Shown: positions 9,153 through 17,800, numbered from the stretch's first letter. The stretch is DNA of 64,000 nucleotides from Solobacterium sp. (GCA_017469885.1 JAFUFO010000015.1:16034-80033); one strand, 5' to 3'. Notes: a model not told the origin generated them from the letters alone. Numbers and translations are program-made.

Positions 9153-10850
9153 TTAATTCTCTGGAAGGTCCGACTGAATCACTACCGCCTGGTAGGGTGA
9201 CAGATGCATGGTATTTTCGTCGGAGGACAGATTCGGATAATTGCTGAGGAGGACCGCACTGATGCGGATATCTTCCGGAAGCGAGTAGTCCTTTGTCCTG
9301 TTTGAGAAGTTGGCGAAGACAAAGACGCGCTGATTCTCATACGTACGGCTGTAGGCAATGATGTTTTTATTCGCGTGATCATATTCCATGGTTCTTCCGT
9401 GGATGATGACCGGATTGTCTTTCCGGAAGGCAAGGAGCTTCTGATAGAAGCGGTAGACGGACTTCTCTGCCTCCATGTCACTCTTCACATTGATCTTTTT
9501 ATACAGCGGGTTGATGCACTGCCATGGCGTATGGCCGGTATTGAATCCGCCGTTGACGGAATCATCCCACTGCATCGGCACTCTTGCATGGTCACGTGCG
9601 CCGTACCGGATGAAGCGGAAGGCCAGCGGTTTCGGGATGCCGTAACCGCACATCAGATCATAGACGAAGTGACTGACCGGATCTTTCATTTCATTGATCG
9701 ACCGGAAGGCGGTATTGGTAAGACCGGCTTCCTCTCCCATGTAAATGAACGGGGTTCCGTAGCCAAGGAAGGTGATCATCGCCAGCATCGTTGCGGCTTC
9801 ATAGCGGTAATGCTTTACATCAATGGAGAAACGGTTCAGACTGCGGGGATTGTCATGGTTCTCCAGAACCAGGGTATTCCAGCCGATGCCATAATTGGTG
9901 ATCTGCGGATCCAGCAGACCTTTTTTGAACTGGAGAAGATCAAACGGCTTCCAGAAGAATTTCTTTCCGGCAATGTTGTCGGAGTCGAGATGGCCGAAGC
10001 TGAAGATGGAATCCAGTTCATGGTTTTCTGTTCGGACATATTCCCGTGCATTTTCTTCGGACGGATGAAAGGATTCGCCGACCGTAAAGGTATCATAGCG
10101 AGAGAGCGCCTGTTCATTCAGCTCTTTCAGGAATTCATGCATGCGCGGACCGTCAACGTAGTACTGCGCGCCTTTCTGGAAGGTTTTCTTCTGGTGGTCA
10201 TCCTGGAAAGGATAAACCTTGGAGAACATGTTGAAGACATCGAAGCGGAATCCATCCACGCCCTTGTCCAGCCAGAAGTTCAGGATATCAACCAGTTCTT
10301 TCCGGACGGACGGATTCTCCCAGTTGAGATCCGCCTGTTCCTTTGCGAACAGATGAAGATAGAATTCATCGGTTTCTCCGATCCGTTCCCATGCACTGCC
10401 GGTAAAGGTAGACTCCCAGTTGGTGGGAGGCAGAAGCTTATCTTTTTTCCGTCTTCCCGGACGGATAATGTAGTAATCCCGATAGGGAGAATCCGGGGAG
10501 GAAAGCGCGGCTTTAAACCAGGGATGCTCGGTCGAGGTATGGTTGATTACCATGTCCATGATGACCTTAAGTTCCCGTTTATGACATTCTTCGACAAGCC
10601 GGTCAAAATCTTCCATCGTGCCGAACTTTTCATCGATAGCACGATAATCACTGATGTCATAGCCGTAGTCATAATCCGGAGAACGGTACAGGGGTGAGAA
10701 CCAGATCGCGGTGACGCCGAGATCTTTGATGTAATCGAGTTTTGAAATAATGCCGGGAATATCACCCCAGCCGTCATTGTCGGAATCCATGAAGCTGAAC
10801 GGATACACCTGGTATACGACAGCGTTCTTGTACCAATCACTTTTCTGCAT
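9153..10850 (-). CDS. malL: Oligo-1,6-glucosidase / alpha-glucosidase (GH13 subfamily 31)
   Basis: A full-length 565-residue GH13 enzyme of the usual size. The barrel motifs are DMVINHTS (residue 99 on), GFRFDVF with nucleophile Asp204, VGESF with acid/base Glu259, and LENHDN with the third acid Asp333. Val205 directly after the nucleophile is, in the GH13_31 family, associated with alpha-1,6 (isomaltose/panose) rather than alpha-1,4 preference. There is no signal peptide, so it acts in the cytoplasm on imported oligosaccharides or their phosphates. No transporter is adjacent, and the only partner is the downstream lipoprotein hydrolase. A minus-strand TATAAT at 10880-10885 is the likely -10 box, with a weak -35. 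Confidence 0.92.
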   Translation of the reverse strand: MQKSDWYKNAVVYQVYPFSFMDSDNDGWGDIPGIISKLDYIKDLGVTAIWFSPLYRSPDYDYGYDISDYRAIDEKFGTMEDFDRLVEECHKRELKVIMDMVINHTSTEHPWFKAALSSPDSPYRDYYIIRPGRRKKDKLLPPTNWESTFTGSAWERIGETDEFYLHLFAKEQADLNWENPSVRKELVDILNFWLDKGVDGFRFDVFNMFSKVYPFQDDHQKKTFQKGAQYYVDGPRMHEFLKELNEQALSRYDTFTVGESFHPSEENAREYVRTENHELDSIFSFGHLDSDNIAGKKFFWKPFDLLQFKKGLLDPQITNYGIGWNTLVLENHDNPRSLNRFSIDVKHYRYEAATMLAMITFLGYGTPFIYMGEEAGLTNTAFRSINEMKDPVSHFVYDLMCGYGIPKPLAFRFIRYGARDHARVPMQWDDSVNGGFNTGHTPWQCINPLYKKINVKSDMEAEKSVYRFYQKLLAFRKDNPVIIHGRTMEYDHANKNIIAYSRTYENQRVFVFANFSNRTKDYSLPEDIRISAVLLSNYPNLSSDENTMHLSPYQAVVIQSDLPEN

Positions 10851-10971
10851 GATAAATCCTCTTATATTTTTCTGATTTCATTATATCGGGATTAAGTGCA
10901 TTGCGCGGTTCCGGAATCCCGTGCGGATGATCAGGCAAAACGAAAAATCATTTGTTTTTTTGTGCAGATAC

Positions 10972-11028
10972 TTGACACGAAACTCTGGTTCGTTAGACTG
11001 TAGTTGTAAGACAACTGACAACAGTCAG
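10972..11028 (+). promoter_or_regulatory. Promoter and GntR-type operators upstream of the transketolase genes
   Basis: TTGACA (10972-10977), 16 nt, then TAGACT (10994-10999). Just downstream lie a perfect inverted repeat AGTTGT-AAG-ACAACT (11002-11016) and a second one CTGAC-AACA-GTCAG (11015-11028), placed where a repressor would block initiation. The core TGTAAGACA resembles TGTATGACA at the promoter of the nearby GntR gene, which suggests that regulator binds both. Confidence 0.7.
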
Positions 11029-11061
11029 CAAACAGCACAATCGGAAGGACAGGAAAACGAC

Positions 11062-11883
11062 ATGAATGAGAACAGAAAACGGATTTCTGAATTGGAATCC
11101 AAAGCGAAGATTCTGCGTCAGGACGTGATCAAATGCATCGGCGTCGGCGTTGCCGGCCATGTGGGCGGCAGCTGCTCAGCCGCAGATCTCGTTACCGCAC
11201 TTTACTTTTACAAGATGAAGTATGATCCGAAAAACCCGCACTGGGAGGGCAGAGACTATTTCCTGCTTTCCAAGGGGCATGTGGCAATTCTGCAGTATGC
11301 CGCACTGGCCGAGGCAGGGTTCTTCCCGGTGGAAGATCTTCCCCGCTGTAAGGAAGTCGGATTCCACCTGCAGGGACATCCGCATCTGTCCACTCCGGGT
11401 ATCGAAGTCGGTACCGGCTCCCTCGGTCAGGGACTGAGCCTTGGCCTCGGCATGGCAATCGGTCTGAAACTGGATGATAAGCCAAACCGTGTCTATGTCC
11501 TGGTCGGTGACGGCGAACAGAATGAAGGCCAGATCTGGGAAGCTGCCATGGCGGCAGCTGCCAAACAGATGGACAACCTCTGTGCAATCATCGACAACAA
11601 CACCCTGCAGGCACAGGGACCGATTGCAGAACGGCTGCCGAGTGAACCGATTGCGGAGAAGTGGAAGGCATTCGGCTGGAATGTTATTGAAATCGATGGT
11701 CACAACATGGAAGAGATCATCACAGCACTTGATCAGGCAGAAACCATAAAGGGAAAACCGACCGCAATCATTGCCCATACCGTAAAGGGAAAAGGAATCA
11801 GTTTTGCGGAGAATGTCACCGGATTTCACAACCGGGCACTCACCCAGGAAGAATATGATCAGGCGCTTGCGGAACTTGCCTGA
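11062..11883 (+). CDS. Transketolase, N-terminal (thiamine diphosphate-binding) subunit
   Basis: A 273-residue half-transketolase. The thiamine diphosphate motif begins at GDG (149-151) and ends at NN (179-180), and SKGH (70-73), the GHP region (105-107) and GSLGQG (119-124) are present. It pairs with the next gene to form an alpha2beta2 enzyme moving two-carbon ketol units between sugar phosphates. The ATG at 11062 is preferred over a far-upstream in-frame start because it has a GGACAGGA site and lies downstream of the promoter. The gene is followed after 23 nt by the C-terminal half. Co-location with a GntR regulator and a GarR-like reductase suggests an inducible catabolic copy rather than the housekeeping enzyme. 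Confidence 0.92.
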   Translation: MNENRKRISELESKAKILRQDVIKCIGVGVAGHVGGSCSAADLVTALYFYKMKYDPKNPHWEGRDYFLLSKGHVAILQYAALAEAGFFPVEDLPRCKEVGFHLQGHPHLSTPGIEVGTGSLGQGLSLGLGMAIGLKLDDKPNRVYVLVGDGEQNEGQIWEAAMAAAAKQMDNLCAIIDNNTLQAQGPIAERLPSEPIAEKWKAFGWNVIEIDGHNMEEIITALDQAETIKGKPTAIIAHTVKGKGISFAENVTGFHNRALTQEEYDQALAELA

Positions 11884-11906
11884 GGACACAGGAGGAAAAC
11901 AATACA

Positions 11907-12836
11907 ATGGCTGAAACAAATCAGAGAACCGTATACGGACAGACCCTTGTGGAACTGTGCCGTGAGAACCCCAATATTCTCGTTCTGGACGCTGACCTCG
12001 GCGGATCAACCATGGGAAAGATGGTTGAGCAGGCACTGCCGGACCAGCATATTGAGATGGGTATCGCAGAGGCAAACATGGCGTCGGTCGCAGGCGGACT
12101 TGCCCAGGTCGGCAAGATTCCGTTCATCAACTCCTTTGCCGTCTTTGCGGCAGGCAGAGCATATGATCAGATCCGTCAGAGTATTTCCATCGGAAAACTG
12201 AATGTCAAGATCGTCGGATCCTCCGCAGGATGTTCCGACTTCGGCGACGGATCGACACATCAGTCCATAGAGGACATCGCCATCATGCGTGCAATTCCGA
12301 ACATGACGGTTATCGTTCCCGCGGATGCCAATGAGACCGCTGCCGCAACCCGTTACATGGCGGAAAACAAAGGTACCATGTACATGCGTCTCAACCGCAA
12401 CAGTTATGACAATGTGACAGAGGAAGGTACACCGTTCCGCTTCAATGAGCCGGCAGTGGTAAGAGAAGGCAGTGATGTTACGGTCTTTGCCTGCGGCATC
12501 ATGGTAGGCAAGGCACTCGAAGCTGCCGAGCAGCTGGCGGACCGGATTTCTGTCCGGGTCGTGAATGTCAGTACAATCAAGCCGCTCAATGCGGAAAAGA
12601 TAAAGGAATACGCAAAGGATGTCCGGGGTATCGTGACTGCGGAAGAACACAGCATCGTCGGCGGACTCGGCGGAGCCGTTGCGGAATGCCTGCGCCGGGA
12701 ACGCATTCCGATGGAATTTGTCGGTGTGAATGACCGGTTCGGTGAATCCGCACACTGCTATGCGGATATCCTGGAGCGCCTCGGTCTTACCGCGGCACAT
12801 ATCGCAGAAGCTGTGGAAAGCATTTACAACGGCTGA
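11907..12836 (+). CDS. Transketolase, C-terminal (pyrimidine-binding and C) subunit
   Basis: A 309-residue partner of the preceding gene. It covers the transketolase pyrimidine-binding domain, with the IEMGIAEANM glutamate that activates thiamine diphosphate and a GCSDFGDGSTHQSIED segment, and then the C-terminal domain (EEHSIVGGLGGAV). Split transketolases of this size are common in Bacillota and archaea. An AGGAGG site precedes the ATG. The stop is followed within 10 nt by the promoter of the GntR gene, so readthrough and separate initiation may both feed the downstream pair. Confidence 0.92.
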   Translation: MAETNQRTVYGQTLVELCRENPNILVLDADLGGSTMGKMVEQALPDQHIEMGIAEANMASVAGGLAQVGKIPFINSFAVFAAGRAYDQIRQSISIGKLNVKIVGSSAGCSDFGDGSTHQSIEDIAIMRAIPNMTVIVPADANETAAATRYMAENKGTMYMRLNRNSYDNVTEEGTPFRFNEPAVVREGSDVTVFACGIMVGKALEAAEQLADRISVRVVNVSTIKPLNAEKIKEYAKDVRGIVTAEEHSIVGGLGGAVAECLRRERIPMEFVGVNDRFGESAHCYADILERLGLTAAHIAEAVESIYNG

Positions 12837-12843
12837 GCGCGGC

Positions 12844-12885
12844 TTGACAGTGTCAGAACCTGTTCGGTAGTATGCTGTATGACAG
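12844..12885 (+). promoter_or_regulatory. Promoter with operator-like inverted repeats before the FadR-type regulator gene
   Basis: TTGACA (12844-12849), 18 nt and TAGTAT (12868-12873) form a plausible promoter. TGACA-G-TGTCA (12845-12855) overlaps the -35, and CTGT-ATG-ACAG (12875-12885) lies just after the -10. The second matches the core of the operator upstream of the transketolase genes and implies autoregulation. Confidence 0.6.
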
Positions 12886-12909
12886 GAATACAACCGGAGG
12901 AGTTCAGCT

Positions 12910-13605
12910 ATGGCAATCCGTAAGATAAAAAAAGTACGCATCGGAGATCAGGTCTTCGAGCAGCTGAAACAGATGATCGCAGAAGGAGAATGGAAACCGG
13001 GTGACCGGCTTCCGTCGGAAACCGATCTTGCGGAACAGTTCGGCATCAGCCGTGTTACCGTACGTCAGGCCCTGCAGAGGCTCAGCGCCCTTGGCCTCAT
13101 TGAGACAAGGCTTGGCGAGGGATCGTTTGTCCGCAAGGCGGAAATTGAGGAAACCCTCGACCAGTTGATTCCAACGGTATACCTCTCGCATGATTCCATC
13201 GAACAGGTGTTTGAATTTCGTGAAATCATCGAAACTGCAAGTGCACGGCTGGCCGCAAAACGTGCGGAACCGGATGATATCCGGGAACTTCGGAACGCGC
13301 ATAAGCGCTGTGAAGAAGCAGCGCAGAAGGATGATCAGAACGCATTCTCCGAAGCAGACCTCGCCTTTCATTTCCGGATCGGTGAGATCAGCCGGAATCC
13401 GATGATCATCCGCACCAATCAGATCCTGCAGGAAACCCTGCGGGCGACGATGAGCGAAGTGATCAGCCGGATGGGATATGAACATGCACTGCATTATCAC
13501 GAACAGATCATCGATGCGATTGAAGCACATGATGAAACGGCTGCCGCGGAAAGGATGGCAGAACATATCGGAAAGAACCGGGATTATTTTCCGGAGAGAA
13601 AATAA
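12910..13605 (+). CDS. GntR-family transcriptional regulator, FadR (FCD) subfamily
   Basis: 231 residues. An N-terminal winged helix-turn-helix of the GntR type (GDRLPSETDLAEQFGISRVT) is followed by an all-helical FCD ligand domain (from about residue 95). That domain has the conserved acidic and histidine positions FEFREIIE, DLAFHFRI and HYHEQIIDAIEAHD, which bind a metal and a carboxylate effector. Members commonly sense sugar acids or hydroxy acids. That fits the next gene, a GarR-like tartronate semialdehyde reductase. It lies 12 nt upstream of that gene and likely controls both it and the transketolase pair through the shared TGTAwGACA repeats. Confidence 0.9.
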   Translation: MAIRKIKKVRIGDQVFEQLKQMIAEGEWKPGDRLPSETDLAEQFGISRVTVRQALQRLSALGLIETRLGEGSFVRKAEIEETLDQLIPTVYLSHDSIEQVFEFREIIETASARLAAKRAEPDDIRELRNAHKRCEEAAQKDDQNAFSEADLAFHFRIGEISRNPMIIRTNQILQETLRATMSEVISRMGYEHALHYHEQIIDAIEAHDETAAAERMAEHIGKNRDYFPERK

Positions 13606-13617
13606 GGAGAAAATACT

Positions 13618-14502
13618 ATGAAAATCGGTTTTATCGGAATGGGCATCATGGGAAAACCCATGGCCATCAATCTTCTCAGCAAAGGCTATGATGTGACAGT
13701 CAACACCCGTACGCAGGAAAAAGCGGCTGCGGTCGTCGAAAAAGGCGCAGGATACTGCGCAGATCAGAAACAGCTTGCGGAACAGGTCGATGTGCTTCTG
13801 ACGATGCTGCCGAACGGACCGGATGTCGAAAAGGTCATGCTGGAAAACGGCGCTGCGGAACACATGAAACCCGGCGCAGTATTCATTGACATGAGCTCCA
13901 TCAACCCGGTTACCAGCCAGAAACTTGCGGCTGTGCTCGAAGCACGCGGCGTGGACATGCTGGATGCGCCGGTTTCCGGCGGTGAGCCGAAGGCAATCGA
14001 CGGAACACTCTCCTTCATGGTCGGCGGAAAACAGGAAGTCTTTGATAAGTGCAAGGACATTCTGCTCGCAATGGGAGCCTCTGCCGTACGCTGCGGTGAG
14101 ATCGGTGCCGGCAACACCACAAAGCTTGCCAACCAGATCGTCGTTGCCGCAAATATCCAGGCAGTATCCGAAGCGCTCACCATGGCAAAGAAAGCCGGCG
14201 TGGATCCGCAGCTGGTCTTTGAGGCAATCCGCGGCGGTCTTGCGGGAAGCACCGTCATGAACGCAAAGGCACCGATGATGCTGGCGGGAAATGATCAGCC
14301 GGGCTTCCGTATCGATCTGCACATCAAGGATCTGAACAATGCCATCAACTGTGCGCACGAAGTCGGCGCCTACATCCCGATGACAACGTCCGTAATGGAG
14401 ATCATGCAGTGGCTCCATGAGACCGGAAACGGAGGCTGTGACCACAGTGCAATCGTGAAGTTCTACGAGCAGCTGGACAACATCAGCCTGAAACAGAACT
14501 GA
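13618..14502 (+). CDS. garR: 2-hydroxy-3-oxopropionate (tartronate semialdehyde) reductase-like beta-hydroxyacid dehydrogenase
   Basis: A 294-residue member of the beta-hydroxyacid dehydrogenase family. The Rossmann motif is IGMGIMGKPMA (G7, G9, G12), the substrate motif is DAPVSGGEPKA, and catalytic Lys169 lies in GNTTKLANQ. The AAIAGTLSF-equivalent segment (KAIDGTLSFMVGG) and the overall match favour GarR/GlxR, which makes glycerate from tartronate semialdehyde, over 3-hydroxyisobutyrate dehydrogenase. That choice is a judgement by motif. It is cotranscribed with the FCD-type regulator, and transcription ends at a very strong hairpin. Confidence 0.85.
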   Translation: MKIGFIGMGIMGKPMAINLLSKGYDVTVNTRTQEKAAAVVEKGAGYCADQKQLAEQVDVLLTMLPNGPDVEKVMLENGAAEHMKPGAVFIDMSSINPVTSQKLAAVLEARGVDMLDAPVSGGEPKAIDGTLSFMVGGKQEVFDKCKDILLAMGASAVRCGEIGAGNTTKLANQIVVAANIQAVSEALTMAKKAGVDPQLVFEAIRGGLAGSTVMNAKAPMMLAGNDQPGFRIDLHIKDLNNAINCAHEVGAYIPMTTSVMEIMQWLHETGNGGCDHSAIVKFYEQLDNISLKQN

Positions 14503-14508
14503 CACAGA

Positions 14509-14564
14509 AAAAAAGAGAGGCTCTGTAATTCACAGCGGTGTGAATTACAGAGCCTCTCTTTTTT
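14509..14564. terminator. 26-bp perfect bidirectional terminator hairpin
   Basis: Positions 14509-14534 and 14539-14564 are perfectly complementary with a GCGG loop, starting in six A and ending in six T. It separates the convergent garR and CPBP protease genes. Confidence 0.9.
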
Positions 14565-14575
14565 ATTGCGTTCTG

Positions 14576-15535
14576 TTATTTCTGTAGCAATGCACGCTGT
14601 GTCGCAAGCTCATTCGCTTCTGCTTCCTGCGCTGCCCAGAGGTCATGCGGCTGCAGATCATGCTTCTTAGCATAAACAATCAGAAGCACAAGAGCGATTC
14701 CGATCACGATGCAGGCACCGGGACTTCCTTCCACGCCGTTTCCGGCATCGAAGAAGAAACCGGTGGATGACGCATTGATTTTGAAATTGGAATACGGTAC
14801 GACAAGGCCGGAGTTGGGAAGACCGAACAGAATACTCTGGGTAAAGTTCCAAATGGCATGAACCCAGAAGGCAGCCCATGTGCTGTTGTAGTAATGAACC
14901 AGAACCGCCAGCAGTAAACCGATGATAACGATCTGTGTAAGACCCCATATGGTCATGTTCGGATTGCCGACATGCATTACGGAGAATCCGACGGAGGTGA
15001 ACAGCAGTGCAATCAGCGGATTCCGGTAACGCCGGCGCAGCTTCTCATAGAAATAAATGCGCATGACGATTTCTTCTGCCGCAGACTGCACAAATACCGT
15101 AAACAGCAGAAACAGGAAGATCACGATATCAAAGTCATAGAACGAGATGCTGAGATCCTTCAGCAGTATGGACATCGCCACGCAGAAGGCGTTGGTGCAA
15201 AATCCGATCAGACAGCCCAGCAGTGTCATCTTCAGGTTGTTTCCGGAAAGCTTTGTGCCGAATGTCTTCAGCATCTCCCGGTTTTTCGGAAAAATTGCCA
15301 TGACCAGAATCATTAAGATCCAGATACCGCTGAACATGAAATACATCATTCCAGTCTCAAACCAGGCAGGCACCGGTCCGGTCGGACCGAAACGCATGAC
15401 CTTAAGCCGCGTGCAGATACCCTCGCCAAACAGCTGACCGAACGCCGTTAACAGGAAGGCCAGAAAAAAGCCGATGAAAAACTGATCGGTAACCTTTCTG
15501 CACGAGCGGAGGTGTTTGTTCAGAAAATTCCGCAT
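14576..15535 (-). CDS. CPBP-family intramembrane glutamic protease
   Basis: A 319-residue polytopic membrane protein with the CPBP (CAAX protease/bacteriocin-processing) motifs: AEEIVMR (E154, E155, R159), MHVGN (H188) and HAIWN (H226, N230). These residues form the membrane-embedded active site. The start at 15535 is chosen because AAGGGG lies about 9 nt upstream; an in-frame start 16 codons earlier lacks a site. Members process prenylated, secreted or bacteriocin-like substrates. Nothing nearby identifies the target. A minus-strand TATAAT lies in the 145-nt gap to thyA. Confidence 0.88.
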   Translation of the reverse strand: MRNFLNKHLRSCRKVTDQFFIGFFLAFLLTAFGQLFGEGICTRLKVMRFGPTGPVPAWFETGMMYFMFSGIWILMILVMAIFPKNREMLKTFGTKLSGNNLKMTLLGCLIGFCTNAFCVAMSILLKDLSISFYDFDIVIFLFLLFTVFVQSAAEEIVMRIYFYEKLRRRYRNPLIALLFTSVGFSVMHVGNPNMTIWGLTQIVIIGLLLAVLVHYYNSTWAAFWVHAIWNFTQSILFGLPNSGLVVPYSNFKINASSTGFFFDAGNGVEGSPGACIVIGIALVLLIVYAKKHDLQPHDLWAAQEAEANELATQRALLQK

Positions 15536-15680
15536 AATAAAAATCCCCTTATGGGCACTATTATAAACAATTTGCATATCCATAATATACAGAGATCGGG
15601 AGCGGAACAGCGCGGTGTGATAGAATTTCGGGGAAGAACAGCTGCCGGAATAATTTCCGGCAGAAGGGAAGGTGAATAAA

Positions 15681-16661
15681 ATGAGCTACGCAGATATGGT
15701 ATTTATCGAAATGTGCAGAGATATTCTGGAGAACGGAACCTCAACCGAAGGACAGAAAGTACGCCCGCACTGGCCGGATGGAACGCCGGCATATACGATC
15801 ATGAAATTCTGTGAGATCAACCGGTTTGATCTGCGGAAGGAATTTCCGATGCTGACGCTGCGGAAGACCGGAATCAAGAGCGCGACCGATGAACTGTTAT
15901 GGATCTGGCAGCGCAAGTCGAATAACATCAATGATCTCGGCCCGCATATCTGGGATGAATGGGCAGACAAGGATGGTTCGATCGGAAAAGCCTATGGTTA
16001 TCAGATGGGTGTCAAACATTCCTGCAAGGATGTAAATGACGAGGGTCTGAAGAATGCGTTCCCGGAATACTATGAGTTTGCGGAAAATGAAAACGGCGAG
16101 ACCGTATTCCGCGACAGGGAGACAAAGCGTGAAGCAGCTGTAAAGAAAAATGGCCGCTGGCATATGGATCAGGTCGATAAGGTAATCTATGATCTGAAGA
16201 ATGCGCCGTTTGGCCGCCGCATCATGACCACAATCTGGAATCCGGAAGATCTCGATGAAATGAATCTTCAGCCGTGCGCCTACAGTGTGACCTTCGTGGT
16301 AACACAGGATCCCGGCTGTGAGAAACTCACGCTGAATATGATTCTGAATCAGCGCTCGCAGGATATTCTCGCCGCATGGGCGTGGAATACCGCGCAGTAT
16401 GCCGTCCTCCAGCATATGATGGCGCAGGTCTGCGATATGATTCCGGGCGAATTCGTACACATCGATGCCAATGCGCATATCTATGCGCCGCGTCATATCC
16501 CGGCAATCCAGGAGCTGATCTCCCGTACGCCGCAGCCGGCACCGGAATTCTGGCTGGACCCGGAGATCCATGACTTCTACCGCTTTACAAAGGACAGTGT
16601 GAAACTGATCAACTACCAGGTGGCAGGTGATCAGATCACGAATATTGAGATTGCCATCTGA
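15681..16661 (+). CDS. thyA: Thymidylate synthase
   Basis: A 326-residue ThyA, longer than the 264-residue E. coli form. The key sites are the catalytic Cys199 in LQPCAYS (instead of the common PPCH), the phosphate-binding NQRSQDIL (Arg225, Asp228), Asn236 and the DANAHIYAP block (His266, Tyr268). It makes dTMP from dUMP with methylene-tetrahydrofolate, yielding dihydrofolate for the folA product 9 nt downstream. The ATG at 15681 has AAGGGAAGGTG 6 nt upstream; a GTG three codons earlier is inside that site. A TAGAAT at 15621-15626 may be the -10 box. Confidence 0.93.
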   Translation: MSYADMVFIEMCRDILENGTSTEGQKVRPHWPDGTPAYTIMKFCEINRFDLRKEFPMLTLRKTGIKSATDELLWIWQRKSNNINDLGPHIWDEWADKDGSIGKAYGYQMGVKHSCKDVNDEGLKNAFPEYYEFAENENGETVFRDRETKREAAVKKNGRWHMDQVDKVIYDLKNAPFGRRIMTTIWNPEDLDEMNLQPCAYSVTFVVTQDPGCEKLTLNMILNQRSQDILAAWAWNTAQYAVLQHMMAQVCDMIPGEFVHIDANAHIYAPRHIPAIQELISRTPQPAPEFWLDPEIHDFYRFTKDSVKLINYQVAGDQITNIEIAI

Positions 16662-16670
16662 GGAACGAAC

Positions 16671-17174
16671 ATGAAGGCAATTGTAAATGTTGATCAGAAC
16701 TGGGGTATCGGAAAGCAGGGGAATCTGCTTGTACATATCCCGGCAGATATGAAGATGTTCCGCAGTGAAACAAGCGGAAAGATTGTTGTTTACGGACGTA
16801 AGACACTTGAAACTTTTCCCGGCGGAAAGCCGTTGAAGAATCGGGTGAATATCATCCTGTCCCGGAATCCGGAATACACGGTGGAAGGGGCATACGTCGT
16901 TCATGATCCAGAAGAACTGATGCATCTTCTTAACACAGAACTTTCAGACTACAGCAGCGATGATGTATGCATTATCGGCGGCGACAGTATCTACCGTCTG
17001 CTGGTTCCGTACTGCGATACGGCAATCGTGACGCGGACGGAAGCTTCCTTCGATGCGGACGCATGGTTTCCGAATCTTGATGAAGATCCTTCCTGGGAGC
17101 GCACGGACATCGGAGAACTCCAGGAGTATGAGGGACTGCGGTTTCACTTTGACCGCTATGAGCGCAGGAAATGA
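16671..17174 (+). CDS. folA: Dihydrofolate reductase
   Basis: A 167-residue DHFR. It shows MKAIVNVDQNWGIGKQG, the catalytic acid Asp26 in IPADMKMFR, the NADPH-binding YGRKTLETFPGGKPL, and IIGGDSIYRLLVPYCDTAIVT near the C-terminus. The usual LPW motif is replaced by LLVH. This is seen in divergent Bacillota DHFRs and could affect antifolate binding, which is an inference. It regenerates tetrahydrofolate consumed by ThyA. Its stop overlaps the def start (ATGA). Confidence 0.93.
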   Translation: MKAIVNVDQNWGIGKQGNLLVHIPADMKMFRSETSGKIVVYGRKTLETFPGGKPLKNRVNIILSRNPEYTVEGAYVVHDPEELMHLLNTELSDYSSDDVCIIGGDSIYRLLVPYCDTAIVTRTEASFDADAWFPNLDEDPSWERTDIGELQEYEGLRFHFDRYERRK

Positions 17175-17581
17175 TAAAGCCGATTGTTAAGGATGTCCTG
17201 TTTCTGAGTCAGAAGTCCGTACCGGCTGTGAAAGAAGATCTGACTGTCGGTATTGACCTGATGGATACTCTGCAGGCAAACCGGGACCGCTGTGTCGGAA
17301 TGGCCGCAAACATGATTGGTGTAAAAAAGCGCATCATTATTGCGAGCATCTCCGGAATCAGCCTGGTAATGTATAATCCGGTGATTCTGCGGAAAGCGGA
17401 ACCGTATGAAACGGAAGAAGGCTGTCTTTCTCTGGAAGGCGTACGGAAGATGACACGGTACCGCAGAATCACGGTGGAATATACCGATCAGCGATGGAAG
17501 AAACAGACCGGTACCTTTACCGGCTTTGACGCACAGATTCTCCAGCATGAACTGGATCATCTGGAAGGAATTCTGATCTGA
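17171..17581 (+). CDS. def: Peptide deformylase-like protein with altered motif I
   Basis: A compact 136-residue protein with PDF motif II EEGCLSL (Cys85 ligand) and motif III QHELDH (His126, Glu127, His130). Motif I reads VGMAANMIG (42-50), with Met48 where the conserved Gln normally stabilises the oxyanion. This divergence is known in accessory PDF paralogues. The enzyme removes N-formyl groups from nascent proteins with a metal. Placement directly after thyA-folA links folate supply and formyl removal. It may be a second, weaker or specialised copy; no other def is visible in the window. Confidence 0.85.
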   Translation: MIKPIVKDVLFLSQKSVPAVKEDLTVGIDLMDTLQANRDRCVGMAANMIGVKKRIIIASISGISLVMYNPVILRKAEPYETEEGCLSLEGVRKMTRYRRITVEYTDQRWKKQTGTFTGFDAQILQHELDHLEGILI

Positions 17582-17598
17582 AAAGGAACTGTATGTGA

Positions 17599-17784
17599 AT
17601 GAAAAAGAAATCGAGATTACAGAAGAATACTGCGAAAAAGAACCCGGGCAAGGCACGGCGTGAAGCGGAGAAGGAACTGTCAAATGCGCTGCGCGGCGAG
17701 CGGATTCCGGGCACCCGGGTGGTGAAGGACAAGCGCAGAAGTGAAACAAAAAAGCGCATGGAAAAGGAAATGCGGGAACAGTGA
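17599..17784 (+). CDS. Small strongly basic protein of unknown function
   Basis: 61 residues with a very high Lys/Arg content and no hydrophobic segment (KKKSRLQKNTAKKN at the start, ETKKRMEKEMREQ at the end). It follows def by 17 nt, and its stop codon sits in the loop of the operon terminator. Such proteins may bind RNA or ribosomes, but no family is recognised. The spaced AAAAGGAAC site is only fair, so translation is likely rather than certain. Confidence 0.55.
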   Translation: MKKKSRLQKNTAKKNPGKARREAEKELSNALRGERIPGTRVVKDKRRSETKKRMEKEMREQ

Positions 17785-17800
17785 AAACTGTTCCTGTTTT
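17775..17800 (+). terminator. Terminator of the thyA-folA-def operon
   Basis: GGAACAG (17775-17781) pairs with CTGTTCC (17788-17794) around a 6-nt loop that contains the TGA of the small basic gene, followed by TGTTTT. Confidence 0.7.

Noticed and set aside
9375..10697. 440-codon open frame on the plus strand
   Set aside because: Opposite the glucosidase gene, whose catalytic residues are complete.
12904..14505. 533-codon open frame on the minus strand
   Set aside because: Shadow of the GntR and garR genes; its composition mirrors codon bias of the opposite strand.
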